The notes under the pieces are model-generated. The model was not told the origin of the DNA, made no database searches, and saw nothing but the letters and a program-made list of their open reading frames with translations. A stretch of DNA of 64,000 nt, taken from positions 37,566 through 101,565 of the forward strand of contig LUCM01004235.1 of the NCBI GenBank assembly GCA_008360955.1, given 5' to 3'. A program made the translations under genes and the position numbers. Positions 50,101 through 62,498 of this stretch are shown one piece after another; position 1 is the first letter of the stretch, and each line of letters opens with the position of its first letter. This DNA is from Fasciolopsis buskii. Lineage: Eukaryota > Platyhelminthes > Trematoda > Plagiorchiida > Fasciolidae.

Positions 50101-52173
50101 CATGGCAGAGAACTGACAAAGTAATGAGATGCAATATCGATTGCCAGGATACGTATTTAGCAAGAAACAGCAGAATACTCATAGATGGTAACTCGACACA
50201 TCTCCCAAAAAAATGTAGAATATGTGGAAGCACAAGTAATACACTTTACGGAACATTGTGCGAATGATGGACGCATCTTATGTACACAAGTCCCACCCGC
50301 GGAAAAATGATAGTTGCACAGTGCGATGAGTGAGTTCTTCGATGATACGAAACATACATCACCAAAGGTTGACAGCCCTCAATGAAGGATTTCAAAGTCC
50401 ACCTTCGGCAGAAAAATGATAAAACGTGGGGCAATACGTTTGCAGACAAAATGGAAGGCTGTGCTCTATTTTATTGCCTACTGAGACAATCTTCCTGTTG
50501 AAATTATAATCTCTACCGGTTTTCAGGTTGTATGGGGAGGCAGATATTACGTAGAATGAGAAACCCACTTTTAAACAGTGCGTCCAAAAAGTCAATACCA
50601 CGGAAGACTAATCAAAAGCATCCTTTCGATTCGTTTCAACTGTGCTGTCCGCTTCTATGGAAACTAAACAGCCAATCCGATTATTAAAACTATGTTAGCT
50701 GTCCTGTTTCATTAGAATAATGGTTCCCGCAGTACTCGGCGTTCACATGTGTAATTTGCGTTCTGCTTTATTTCAGTGGTAGAACGTCTGCTCGGTAAGC
50801 GGACGGTTAACGATTTTCGCTTCCGGCTCATAGCGCTGACCTTTGAAGTAGTAATCCTTAAAGGCGCCCCAGATGCGTGGATACGTGGGCTAAGCTGCAA
50901 AAGACTTAACATGATCTGCCTTGGAATGTGTTTATCTTTGTACAAACGACAGAGTAAGCAGGTAAGGGATGAGTGAACAGGCTCAAGCCAGACCTTAAGC
51001 CAAATTCGAAATTAGGAGAGTAACGTGGATAGAAGATAAATTACACAGTGTATGATAAGACAGACACCAACGACAGCATAATGAGGTGAATGAGATAAAA
51101 AGGGACTGTTTCTATTTTTATTCCAGTTGTAAGAAAGAAATTGAACACCTGTTGATCCCAAGACACCCGGGAAAAAGACTAATAGGAAGCCATTAGGTGG
51201 TGTCCTTGACATACTTTACAAAGTCGTAATTTTATCCGTGCAGTGGCGGGATGGTTCGTTACAAGTTCTTCACTCTTCAACTATTGATAACTGATTAACG
51301 AAAGACTGTTCACGGCATTTCATTTCTATCCTTATTACGTTTGGAATGGATTTGACACGTGCGTTTTAATGGGATTTGTAGTTGTCGGCATTTCGCTTCC
51401 TTAAAAATTTCAGTAATTGCCAACTGGGCCCTCTTCACTTTGTGGAGTCCCGAGGGCTCATCAAATACTAGGAACCACGCTGATCAACTTCATGAACAGG
51501 TTAATTGTCATTTAATGCCTATTTAGAAGAGAAGCATGATTAGTGTTAAAGATACGCCTGAAGATTAGCGATATTTTCTTATGCAAATAATGTCAGGTTT
51601 GCGAGACCAAAAAAATTAGTATGTTGTCATATCACCTTCAGCTCTCTTCGATTCTGAGGAATCATTTTTGTCGGTATGATTTGAAATTGTCGACTGACAA
51701 TTTTTTTTCGCAAAATCTGCGTTCAACAGCAAATCTTGTGCACAAATCACATAAGTATGAAGACGAATTTGAGAGCAGTGCACGATATTTAGGCTTGACG
51801 TTTTTTTGATCACTTCAGCGGGTGGGTTGCATTTAGTACCTACCTTCCAGAGAGTATAGAATGGAAAATGCTTAGTGCACAAAAGTATTCAATTTCAGTC
51901 GCAAAATTATCCCTGCTGAAAGCCTAGATGGCAAGGTTTTTGAGTGTGTAAAATGACTATCTGAAACAGGACAAAAGAGCATTATTTCGGGGTACTCGTG
52001 ACGACGAACTGGGACCGTATTCAAGTCCAGAAGCGTACGCTACTTCGCCATTTTCGTCCCTCCGGTAATTCATTTGCTTGCATGCTTGAGGAGAGGTAAT
52101 TCAAAAGTAATATCAGGACCAAATGATGTAAGGAGTGTATCGAAAGATCGATGCGCCATGTATTGGTTTTTTA
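47143..52173. other. Long unannotated stretch
   Basis: About 5 kb. The longest ORF is 127 codons on the minus strand (47923-48306), with one possible membrane segment but no homologue. An 88-codon plus-strand ORF (48737-49003) has a hydrophobic segment but ends at a stop just before a good donor (AAAG|GTAATA). A degenerate tRNA-like word (TGGTAGAACGTCTGCTCGG) is at 50777-50795 and may be another SINE remnant. Confidence 0.4.
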
Positions 52174-52264
52174 ATTGTGAATGATATAATGTTAATAACA
52201 CAGCGTTGTTGGCAGATGTAATGCGCCAACGTTTCGACTACCGTGGGTAGTCTTTCTCAAGGCA
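52174..52264 (-). repeat. 91-bp dispersed repeat with hammerhead-like hairpin, copy 1
   Basis: The same 91 bases occur at 63894-63984 with two differences. Read on the minus strand, CTTGAGAAA is followed by a perfect hairpin (GACTACC, CAC, GGTAGTC) and then GAAACG. This is the layout of a hammerhead ribozyme core (CUGANGA, stem II, GAAA), although the first box is altered. Penelope-like elements are known to carry minimal hammerheads in their terminal repeats, so this may be such an end. No coding part of an element is attached. Confidence 0.6.
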
Positions 52265-55200
52265 ACTGTCAGCTGTAATGTTCAGGGTTGGTCGACAAGA
52301 CAAATTTTTGAGGTGCAGCTCGGGAAATGAAATGGCTGAATATGTGCTATTCCTGATTGCGAGAAATCACATATGAGGTGCACGGACTGCCCTCTGTCAC
52401 GCATAACCGTTCGGTCTGTCGCCAGTGGCGTTATTAGGGAACATAGGGCGATTTTACTTATGCTGCCATGTACAAACAAAGTTGACGAACGGTTAATGAT
52501 AACTGGTATCTGAAAACACAGGAAAAGCTTATGCAAACAAACACATACGGGTCTTCGTATGTGCTTAGGACGCGAAAATTGACACCACTTTAATGTCTAT
52601 TCCATTGTTAGTAATTGGCATGAAGCGCATTTCTCATTTTTGATTAGTAATTGGACTCTGTAGCATGAAACATACCGCGCTATAACCTGGTCAATTGTGT
52701 GTCTGCTCAACCAAAGCTGGTGATATTCATGAGTGCCACCGGACAAACGAGAGAGTACTGGCTGCCCGCTCACGAAATCCTAAAGCAATGGGTAAATGGA
52801 TATACGGAGAAAGGGGCACACGAATGTGGTGGACAACGTTCAGTGTTGTAACGCTGTCCTGTAGATCAAAACGAAAGATGTGCAGATGTTGTTCTGTGGC
52901 TCTTGGTAAACGACTGTCGGAAAGTAGAATTATGATCCACAACACACTCAGGCCCTCGCAGAATGGCGCGTAATGACAACTTCCCAACTACTGAGCAAAT
53001 GCATATACCTCTGCGTCTGGCGCAATCCCTTGGCTCATCTTCCTTAAAAATGTTGATTTCTGTTGATTCCACGACTAAAAACGAATCTGATAGGAATACC
53101 AAACCTAGGGAAAAAACTGGTGCTTTCTCATGATTTATATTCCATCAAATTAAATTAGAGACAACAAAATGTCTATAGGGCTCGACGCTTAAAGCCATTC
53201 TAGGAATTGGATTTCCTGTCGGATCTCTGCTTTAAAAGCTGAGTCGATCCAAACGGGACACCGGATGCGTGCTGGAACAACTGTGTGAGGGCATGACGTT
53301 GGCTTCTAAGTGTTCCGCCTGAATTCGAAGTTTCCATTATTGATTGTAAATGAGCAAAAGCTCTGCTTTACAGTTTGTCTCCCAAATCAGGTAATATCTT
53401 GTCAGTGATTCAAAAGAAATGAAGCCATTTCCGGAACTTTTGGGGGCAGCACGTTGAGATGGCCAAAATGTGAAAGCCCATGTAAACCTCTGCGGAGCTC
53501 ATATCGCGCAGTGTGTAGTGCTTTAACACACCCACTACGGATCAGAATAGATTGTCCTGAGTCTAGAAGGCATAGATACTCAAGGGGAACTCGGAGCGTC
53601 ACTTTACGGCAGGCCAGGCCACATTCCATAAGGCCAAACAAAAGCAAAGCATTCTTGTGAAACGGCCGGTAATGGCTGTTTTATGAGAAATTTTCACTGA
53701 TAATTTTGCAATAAGCGCTTTTCCTAAATTCCTTGGGCGAGTATCGTCAGGTAGCCTGTCACTAGTCTAACCAAAGCCGCCAATCAAAGAACATGAACAG
53801 TTGCTGCAGACTAGAGCATAGTCGGATTGATCGGGAAGCTCATATACAGTCGGCATTCTTGAAACCATTCCCACTGTTGGTAGGTAGAAGCCGTGAATTC
53901 CACCTTTAATGATGCTAGCTCTAAAACAGCGGACTTCAATTGTCATACCGGCGATCTAGCGCGGACTAAGCGAATATAGTCAATAAACAGTCGTCGTTTT
54001 CCAAACGACAGGAGTGAAGCCTGCTGAACTCCCTGACGCACTTGGTTTGAGAACAGTCGATAATACTAACAGTGACATTTACGGCTCAAATTACAGTCTC
54101 CGGTTGAGGATGTAGAGATTGCAATGAAACATGGCGTGGGTATTTCCAGAAGTAAAATATTAGTACGGTAAAAGATTGTATCGTAAATTATCTTCATACT
54201 CAACCAAACTGGTGTAAGATCAGTCATATTTATGATTGCTAGCTGAGGGCTATAGTAGTACATAGTCAATCGGGTTTTTATTCCAGATTACACCTCCAGC
54301 TTGTATGACAGCAAGCGCGATCCCTAATGCCGCAGTGCACTTCTAAACTAGACGCCGGCCAGTAGGCTAGTTCGTGAGGCTCTTCTGGCAAACCGGATTA
54401 GACCAGCGAAAATTGAGGAGACATGGTTTTTTATTTGGCTAACCAAACGCCTTGCGTTAAACTGCTAACATTGGTCCTCTGTGGTATTCCCCATGCGGAA
54501 CACTTGTCAGACACCAGGCCACTAATACTGCGTTCATGTGTACTTGGCCCTTTAGTCGGTAAGAGCAACTTTAATTCGCGTATAACCACGCATATGGTAA
54601 TCAATAACCTATCCGCGATCGGGAAAAGCGTTGGCTGACATATGGCTCCGTCGTCTTCCGTTATGGAGTGTCTACATGGTATTAGAGAAAAAACAGTTAT
54701 GTTTATGATAGAGACATTATTTGTAGTATCTGAAATTAGAAGTCAGCTGCATCCGAATGGGACTGTGATCGATCAACTGGGTATCTCTTCCATCCAGTGT
54801 TGAAACCAATGGGAATAAGAAATGCGCAGAGGCGACTGAGATGTTTTCGGTAGTTGTAAAAAACCCTAATCCCCGGTAGATGTTCTGGATGTTTGTCCTA
54901 TATAAAAATCAGACACGAATGAATACATTGCTGAAAACCTTTTCAGTTTAACGTATCACGATAGCCAATTAATTAGTCAGTGATATCGAATAATTTGAAG
55001 TTCGTTTTGTTACTTTTATTTAACGTATAATCAAGATATGATATCGGCAAAAGCCTCAAAAAAATCGTAAAATAGTTAAGATATTTGAAAAAGATTATCT
55101 TTCTGATAACCTAGCCAAATTACAAAATGAATCAGTTGAAGAATTCAAGTCGGAAAGTGGCATCACCAACAGCAACTTGAATAATTCAGTCAGAACCGGG

Positions 55201-56647
55201 AAAAAGCTTAATTTTCTTCGAAGGGAGAGATAAGCTTGGCATCAGCAGATGCTACGAATGAAGAAACTTACTTTTTCCTCGAAAAAGACCGTGCAAATGA
55301 AGGAGTGTGTGCACTGAGAAGGAAAAGGCAGACTACGTCAAACACGCACGCAAGCACACATGCACGCACAAAACCAGACGCACCAGAGTTTGCCATTCGC
55401 GAAGGAGCACAGATCGATGATTTGAATAAATTTTTCCCTTTCAAGAACACATTATTCACCTACTCATCTGAAAAAATGTTACGCTCCACGGATTGAGCTG
55501 CACAACACTGTAACATTGTGACTCGGTGCCCTACCACGTTTCACCTTGTCATCATTTGCATCGGGAGCAGTTTTAAGAATGTACTAGCCAAGCAATAAAT
55601 CGACGTTTTATTTCTCATTTCAAATCGAAAACTCAACTCACCTCAACTGGAAGATAACAGAATAAAATGCCATTTCAACTAGGTAATTTTTTTGAATCTC
55701 GGTATGACAACCTACCGGACACAAGGAAGACTGGGAGAGTCCACTAGACGTTAAAGCCACGAATTCGAATTCTCCCACCGTCGTCCAACTTCTCCGTTTG
55801 GAACCCCTTTGTTGGCTTCCCTTCCGTTCTCGGAAAAAATGGACACGGTTATTTTGTTAATACAGAAAGATTCAATTCCAGCGTAAGTGGATTTACCGTC
55901 CTACATAACTTATGGTTAGTCGTGCTCCCTCAAAACAACTAAAAATAAAAAAGAGAATTTTTCCGCGAAAAGATAAAACCAAACAGATTCGCTCTGAAGA
56001 AACATGTATTTACCGACTGAGTACATTGCTGTTGGTGTAAGCAAACCTCAATCTAAATGAATTATAGATGAATCGGTATTGGTATTGAGTATCGAAAATT
56101 TTGGATCAATATTTACACAATAACATCGACTCCAGTGACAACAACAATGAAGAATAGGAAAAGGCATCAATGGGCTTTTATATGTTTGCGTACTAGCCGA
56201 AGTTTCGTGATCGTATGACAGATAGTTCACTTGGACAGGAGATGAAATAGCTCGTGCGTTGCTTCTTCTGAACGGGTCTGAGCGGAATAGACTTAGGCAG
56301 GCTGTGCTACTTGTGATCAACTGCCGCGGTTGCCTCCTCTATTTTGCACTAGTACACATATATACCACAGAGTAGATACAGTGTATCTTATGGCGTGGAT
56401 GATTCAGTGATTTCTGATATCACAAAGTACTGAAAGATGGTATACTAAGCCGAGAAGCCAGTAAATTAAAATGGCTCTTAAAACGGGAACACTGTTGATC
56501 AGTAACTTGGCGGAAGAAACAACGATACTTGAGAGAACCAATAGTTACCACGAAAGAAAGGATGCTAACAAAATTGCTGCTTGTTTTTTTAGTGTTCTTT
56601 GGGTAAGAATGTGAAACGAAGCGAGACTGATACTCGCACGACACACC
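52265..56647. other. Unannotated stretch with possible SINE remnants
   Basis: Several opposed ORFs (52695-52973 plus, 52727-52987 minus, 53402-53660 on both strands) without recognised domains. tRNA-like B-box words lie near 53320 (GAATTCGAAG) and 55760 (GAATTCGAATTC). A low-complexity segment with repeated CACGCACGCAAGCACACATG-type units is at about 55340-55375. Confidence 0.4.
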
Positions 56648-56664
56648 GAGAGAGAGAGAGAGAA
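56648..56664. repeat. GA dinucleotide microsatellite
   Basis: A short uninterrupted run of GA units. On the minus strand it lies just downstream of the stop codon of the candidate gene at 56697, so it would be in that gene's 3' untranslated region. Confidence 0.8.
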
Positions 56665-56696
56665 ACAGGGAGGGACAGAGAAGAATGCTAAGCGCT

Positions 56697-57062
56697 TCAG
56701 GATAAAGTGTCATTTTGAGGCATCAGAGGCGTAGGAACGATTTCTTCTTGGAACAGATTCTGTTCTGACTGACCGTCGTCGTCTTCGTTCAGTTCGGGAA
56801 CTCGATGACCCAACACATCGCGTAAACTAAATTGCTTAGTAACCTCTCTGGACTGAATCATATGCAAAACTGCATCTTCACTGGGGCTATGGGACACGAT
56901 CAGTCTTCCAGCAATTTCATCCTCCCTTGGATGGAAGGACGGATGCGGTTGTGAAGCGGCACTGGTCGAGCACTGGTCTTCACTGTTTTCAGGTTCCGGA
57001 CGTTCGTCCGAGGCTATGGCTTTGTCCAGGGTACATTTATTCAGTTGGCTGTACAACCCGAA
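56697..57062 (-). CDS. Candidate last exon, acidic Ser/Pro-rich protein
   Basis: On the minus strand an excellent acceptor (GAATTTCCTTTCTCTTGCAG, ending at 57063) precedes 121 codons and a TGA stop. It reads FGLYSQLNKCTLDKAIASDE, then a polar, probably disordered part (ERPEPENSEDQCSTSAASQP), a more ordered stretch (EDAVLHMIQSREVTKQFSLR, DVLGHRVPEL) and an acidic tail (NEDDDGQSEQ). Composition is clearly protein-like and distinct from the surrounding ORFs. It begins in phase 0, matching the end of the exon at 62254-62498. A GGTCAGT donor inside the acidic tail is a possible alternative exon end. The family was not recognised; a nuclear or regulatory protein is only a guess. Confidence 0.55.
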   Translation of the reverse strand, partial: FGLYSQLNKCTLDKAIASDERPEPENSEDQCSTSAASQPHPSFHPREDEIAGRLIVSHSPSEDAVLHMIQSREVTKQFSLRDVLGHRVPELNEDDDGQSEQNLFQEEIVPTPLMPQNDTLS

Positions 57063-60000
57063 CTGCAAGAGAAAGGAAATTCAAAGGAGGAGAATGAGGC
57101 AACGAAACTACAAAACAATATTTTTATGAAATAGATGACTGATTAATGCATTGATTCGTATTTCGTTTCCTCTACCCCTATTGGCTAATGATATTGACCA
57201 GACTCATCTGTTCTTCTTAATGTCATTCCCTACTGGATGGATTTTTTCCACTATACTCTGATTGGCTGAAGTCGTTCAAGCTGGGGAAGGCTAACTGCTC
57301 ACACGTGATAAGCTGGCACACTGAACATGGCTCTTCGGGATACAATGCCTTTATTTGTTACGGGTACAGATAGTCCCCCTAACAATGAAAGACGAACAGG
57401 AGGATGTATGAACACACGGAAGACTAAATGTAGATGACAGCCTACACTGCGCTGTAACAAACCTACGCAACAAAAACGGCAACTAGGATAGGTACGACAT
57501 ATGCTAAACGGAAGCTAACCACTCAAGTCGGAATTTTGCCAGCCCATCACCGCTAAGCAATGAAAAGACAAGTAACTTCGACATGTTTTATGAGTATCAC
57601 TTTATCGCCACACACAGCCTTCGCTTTTGTTCTAGCGTTCCGAGGTTCCACTTAATGAAGACGAAAATGCCTACACTGGAAACACTCCTGATGGGCAAGT
57701 TTATCGTTTGTTATCTGTTGACCAGTTCATCCGATGTGGGGCTTCTCTTTGAAGTAAACTCGATTCCAGCCGGGCAGCCCTTATGCTTTTTAAAATAAGT
57801 GGTTGAATCTTGAGCCAACTGACATTATGCCTTTATTCAGTTGCGTCTGGCATTTCTGGAAGATCCAGTAGGATTCTTAAGTCTACTTATGGCCTCATTT
57901 GTGGACAGTAATCTATCTGTTACTGGGTTTTGTCGTTCCTGACCTACAGAAAACTTGTTTGGTTGTGATTTTTTCATTTTCTTTAGAGTTATGGCTGTAT
58001 GCCTCCACGATTATGGCCACGATCCTTCGGGGTTTTGGATACATACGTCAGCAAACAGGCATTTTACGTTAAAATGCAACAGTTCTGCCTTTCGGTTGAA
58101 TAATGTTTACGTTTGTTGTTTCTGCATGCTATCGAGACCCTGGCGAAATAGTTGGGATTTATTATCACAGTTGTTGTGTGATATCTGCGAAGCTCAAATT
58201 TAGCGCACCAAACGGTTACAAATCCACAGTTACCGAACGTGAGCATTTATTGCATTTGCTTGACATTCATTCTGGTATCCACCTGAAATTAAATGGACTA
58301 TTCGCCAACGCCAGTCGCACGATCCAAATTAGAATGCCATTTGGCATATTTATGGCCACTGGACAATCTTTCGTCCATACGAGTGTTTTATGGAATTAGT
58401 TACCAGCTACTTAATCGGAAACAACTTTACCTATATAAACCTTGCAAAAAATCAGCCTTGATCGACTTTTACGCAAAAACTGTTTAAACCGCCATTATTG
58501 ATCGTGAGTCCGTATTTAAACATCAACAGAATGTACTTCTAAGAGTGCACTTGGATGGTCAGCCCATTTGTGAACCACGGTGGTGTCCTTTTTCTGAAGG
58601 TTATCCTTGATTAACCGACTCATAATAGTTTTTAAAGCATCATAAATCCATTCACCGTCCATGCATACTTCCACTAGTTCAACTCAGATTTTGATGTGTA
58701 AACCAGTATTGAAGTGTACAAACGCAGGAATGACTGAACAGGAGGGTATGCACTACAGCTAAAAAACTTCATTGGCTGCCAAACCGGTTGTATGCCTCTG
58801 GAGAAATTTTGTTCATTCAGCCGTAAGCAATTCTAGTTACAATCAAAAACCAGCAAAATGAATTCTCTCACTTGAGGATGTTTCTAGTGTTGCAGTCAAA
58901 TATTATCAAATTGATATCAGTCGCATTAACGAAAGCAGCTTGGACGCAAACAGTGTGTATACGCGTCTTCCAAGTCTGTCTTGTGGAGAGTTTTCTTGAC
59001 GGGCCTCCGTTCCTGATGAGGTATGACAAATGGCCTACCGTTATCCTCGGGCTAAAAGCACATGCAGGCTATTTCACAGGCCATCCCCTCCCCTAGCCCA
59101 AGCTACCATTTGGGCTGGAAAAATCCTCAAACAGGATCGACAAACCTTGAGGGGTGAACTAGGTAATAAAATCAATGGAATGCCTGTTGTGTTCGATGAT
59201 CACCATACAAACCAGTCTATCCGAAATGCACCTTTTACAATCCGTCGGAGTTTCAGGCAAAACTCCATAATATTCAAGCCTAAAAAACACCCAGTCGTTT
59301 ACAATGCAATTCTTCCAAGAGAACTTGTTATTGTTTATATGTTGATCTCCAAAAAATCGTACTTCAATGGCCGTTTGTGATGCACGAATCACGGAACAAA
59401 TGTCACACAGGATCTGATATACTTGCAAAATATATGGAAAGTTTATTGCAGCCCAAAAGGGAAAAAACAATGTCGCAATTCGCCAAATTCAGTCGACCTG
59501 CGTGCGGGATTCGGTAGAGAACCTGATGCAGATAAATTGTCTGTGCATCTAGTTTTCGTCATTACAAATTTCCTACCAGGGGCCAGACTGTCGGTAAGTT
59601 TTCTTATTGCTTGGATCATGTAGGCTGGAACAATGTGTCCCTTGTAATTCGGTCGTTCTAACAAGAGAATTAACCAAATATTTCCTTTGGATTCCTTTTT
59701 TGTTTACTCAACGAACATCGGAAGATGTTGGAATAAGGCGAGATTTGTAAAATGAAGGTAAATTCGGTAGTAGTAAAAATAGAAACCAGGCCGTGCACAG
59801 CTGAAAATATCTAATGTTTATTCGTTGATCACAACCGTGTTGGACATTGATGATTAATCGAATTTGAAGACATCAATACCATATTATCAATAGTTGGCTT
59901 AGCACAGCTACTTCTCCACATCGCAAAAATATCAGTCTATTTGAAGATCTTGGTCCATCTTCGCATGATTCTAACGTGATCCATGGTTGTTTGTTGGGTG

Positions 60001-62253
60001 CATGCCAGAAACTATAGACTTACCTGGTGAGGCTATTCAGGCCGTGAGTTTTGTTCCACGGAACAACAAGAAACTGGGTTATCACAGGATGATGCTGACA
60101 ATAGTGATCACATGGAAAAAGCAAAACATGGTCTTTTTTAATTTTCTATCCGTTTAAATAGTTCACCATGGTCGGAATCTGAGAGGTGTCTGAACCATTA
60201 TCCGGCGCCTTTCGACATTTCCTAATATGAAATTTCTTTTTATTTCGAGAGTTTCCTTATAGTAATTCAAAGCAATTCTTATGACTATGGGTAACAGGTA
60301 TTGCTCAGATCCAAACAAAAAGACCAAAGTTATTGTTAAGAACAAAAGGTCAAGCAAAGAAATATTTTCGAAGATTTGTAGTTGGACGTTTACAATCCTC
60401 ACGGCAATTTATTCAAATAGGTGGATGGAATACAATAAAGGAACGTGTGTGTGTACTCGCCTGTGGTGTTTGGTAGTACGAAAAACAATGGAGACAAACA
60501 AGAAGCCACCTCAATTTCGAATGCATCACGGTAGCTGTGATTCGGGTATCAGTTGGTTCTTATAACAGCAAATAGCCTGAGGCCTGGAATACAAAATACG
60601 ACTGGAGAATTTCGGGGCATGTTTGTGAATTGCCGGTCACTCTTGATCAAACGTTGATCTAAAGGTAACCAAAGGTTTTGGTGCCGGAAATGCGTGCGGA
60701 GAACCTGTAGTGGACTAGCAACTGCTGCCGTTTCTAAGTATCTTCTATCTGCACCTATTAGTTACTTTCTACAACAACGAATCCATACTGGATTTCTATT
60801 TTCTGGCAGGAGTTTTTGTTCAAGTGGCTAATGCCAAGGATAGAAGCAAAATGGAAGACTTGAATCCACAATGGCTACTCAAACAATGCCATTAGCAAGT
60901 ACACGTTCAGATAGAGGGTATATTAATTGTTACGCCCTTTTGGGTTCCCTCTGATTGAACTGTCATGAAAATAATTGATAACCCGTATCCATTTGATCTC
61001 CCGCATGCAGTGCGTTCTTTCTAGAGCATATGGAAGCTTAGATATGCGGAAAACTGACGAGGGTTCAATATTTATGTCACATGCTAAACATTTCAAAGAA
61101 TAATGGAAACCGCGATTAGATTTACCATATATATATATATATGCATATGTAAAGGTGCCGCCGATTTCGATGCACCCAAAAATTTCCACTGTTAATACCC
61201 GTAAGGTTCTAATACTTACTAGTTGTAAACGAGCACTAGGAAATACCATGAATTTGTTTACAGGTTACCATTGTTATATCTGCTTGTAAACTGTATGAAT
61301 GACAGTTAGAAATAGACGATTTTAATTGGCCAAATAACTGCATCTAAACATGAAACATGAAACTCCACCGGAGCATGGAAATTTCATAAGCGCTTTTGGA
61401 AGGGTCTTAGGATTTATAGCTTGTGCACCAGCAACAGTGACGCACGTACTCATTGGCGAAAGATAAATATTCCCATACGTGTGTACATATTACTGACTCA
61501 TTCTTTTACTCGTCCCCAAACCCAGGCACAATCTGCCTTGGCTGACACAGGATGTTTCTATGCATCATAGAATGCAGGAAACAGAGCCGTTGGTATTTAC
61601 ACTTCTTATGTCAAGTTTTCTCCAAGTAATTTTTCAACATGCTTGTTTGAAAATCTCCGACCTAAATTTGCTGATTAGAAATTGGAAGCTTCAACCTTAA
61701 GCCTTTTGAAGAGTAGAAATCGATGTTTACGTTCACCGCTCACCTGGTGGAGTGCGTGTGCTGGTAAGTGTGTGACGAATTTATCCGGATTGCAGCTTGC
61801 GTTTGTTTTGTTCCTCTTACAAAGATCAGAGATGTGATGCACTAGTTCCACGCGTGTAAACGTGAAACGTGAAAATATAAAATCTTACCACGCTATCAAA
61901 AAGATGGATGTGGCATACAAAATGCAAGTCGAAACACCATTCACACGAATCCGATACGCCAGCTGATTCCCCGCCGAAGGAACCCTACTCGATAGCTCGG
62001 TGTCGATGGCTGACAAAAGGTACAACAATGACTCATCTTCTTCTAGGTTGGGTTTTACTTAGAAATTCGTCTTTACAACCAGCCGAAAAACATTTTATTT
62101 TAGAAGCTTTCCAGCCTAGTGAAAAACAGTTAACCATTTCAGTTCAGCGCTTTTTTGAAAACCCAACCATCAGAAACTTGTTTTGCTTTAAAACTCAGTC
62201 GGTAGGACAATTCATCCCATGGAACATCTCATCAGCAGACAATCAGGACTCAC
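57063..62253. other. Probable 5.2-kb intron of the minus-strand gene
   Basis: If the two flanking exons join directly, this is their intron. It holds opposed ORFs of up to 116 codons (for example 59030-59380 plus, 59159-59470 minus) without recognised domains, and an AT microsatellite at 61127-61149. Extra exons between the two cannot be excluded. Confidence 0.45.
61127..61149. repeat. AT dinucleotide microsatellite
   Basis: A short AT run with a self-complementary GCATATG end. Confidence 0.8.
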
Positions 62254-62498
62254 ATCCAGACTACGTTGCTGTATCAGCCGATAGGACACGCGTTCGCCAG
62301 CAATTCGGTCTGCTATGGAGCACTGCAGTTGATGTCTATCCTCCGCGCTATCGCTGTCTTCTTGCTCTCCCGGACGCCAAACGCCATTTTCGTCCAAAAT
62401 AACTGCCCGCTTTTTATGGGTCTCCGCACCGCTGTTATCATTTGCCGAGTTTGGGGAGAAGGCCTTTCCCCCGAGAATCACGCTACTGCTTCTTTGGA
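62254..62498 (-). CDS. Candidate internal exon of the same minus-strand gene
   Basis: Acceptor TCTAACATCCTCAG (minus strand) and donor CTGGAT|GTGAGT, a consensus site, bound exactly two bases plus 81 codons. The reading includes VILGGKAFSPNSANDNSG, then KKRAVILDENGVWRPGEQED and SIADRIAGERVSYRLIQQRS. It has a higher GC content than the surroundings. It ends in phase 0, so it joins in frame to 57062-56697. The KKRAVILDENGVW stretch looks conserved but no family was recognised. A 164-codon ORF on the opposite strand (61908-62402) overlaps it; the splice signals favour the minus strand. Confidence 0.55.

Noticed and set aside
59030..59470. Overlapping 116- and 103-codon ORFs on opposite strands
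   Set aside because: Neither has a domain or splice support, and they are probably intronic sequence of the minus-strand gene.
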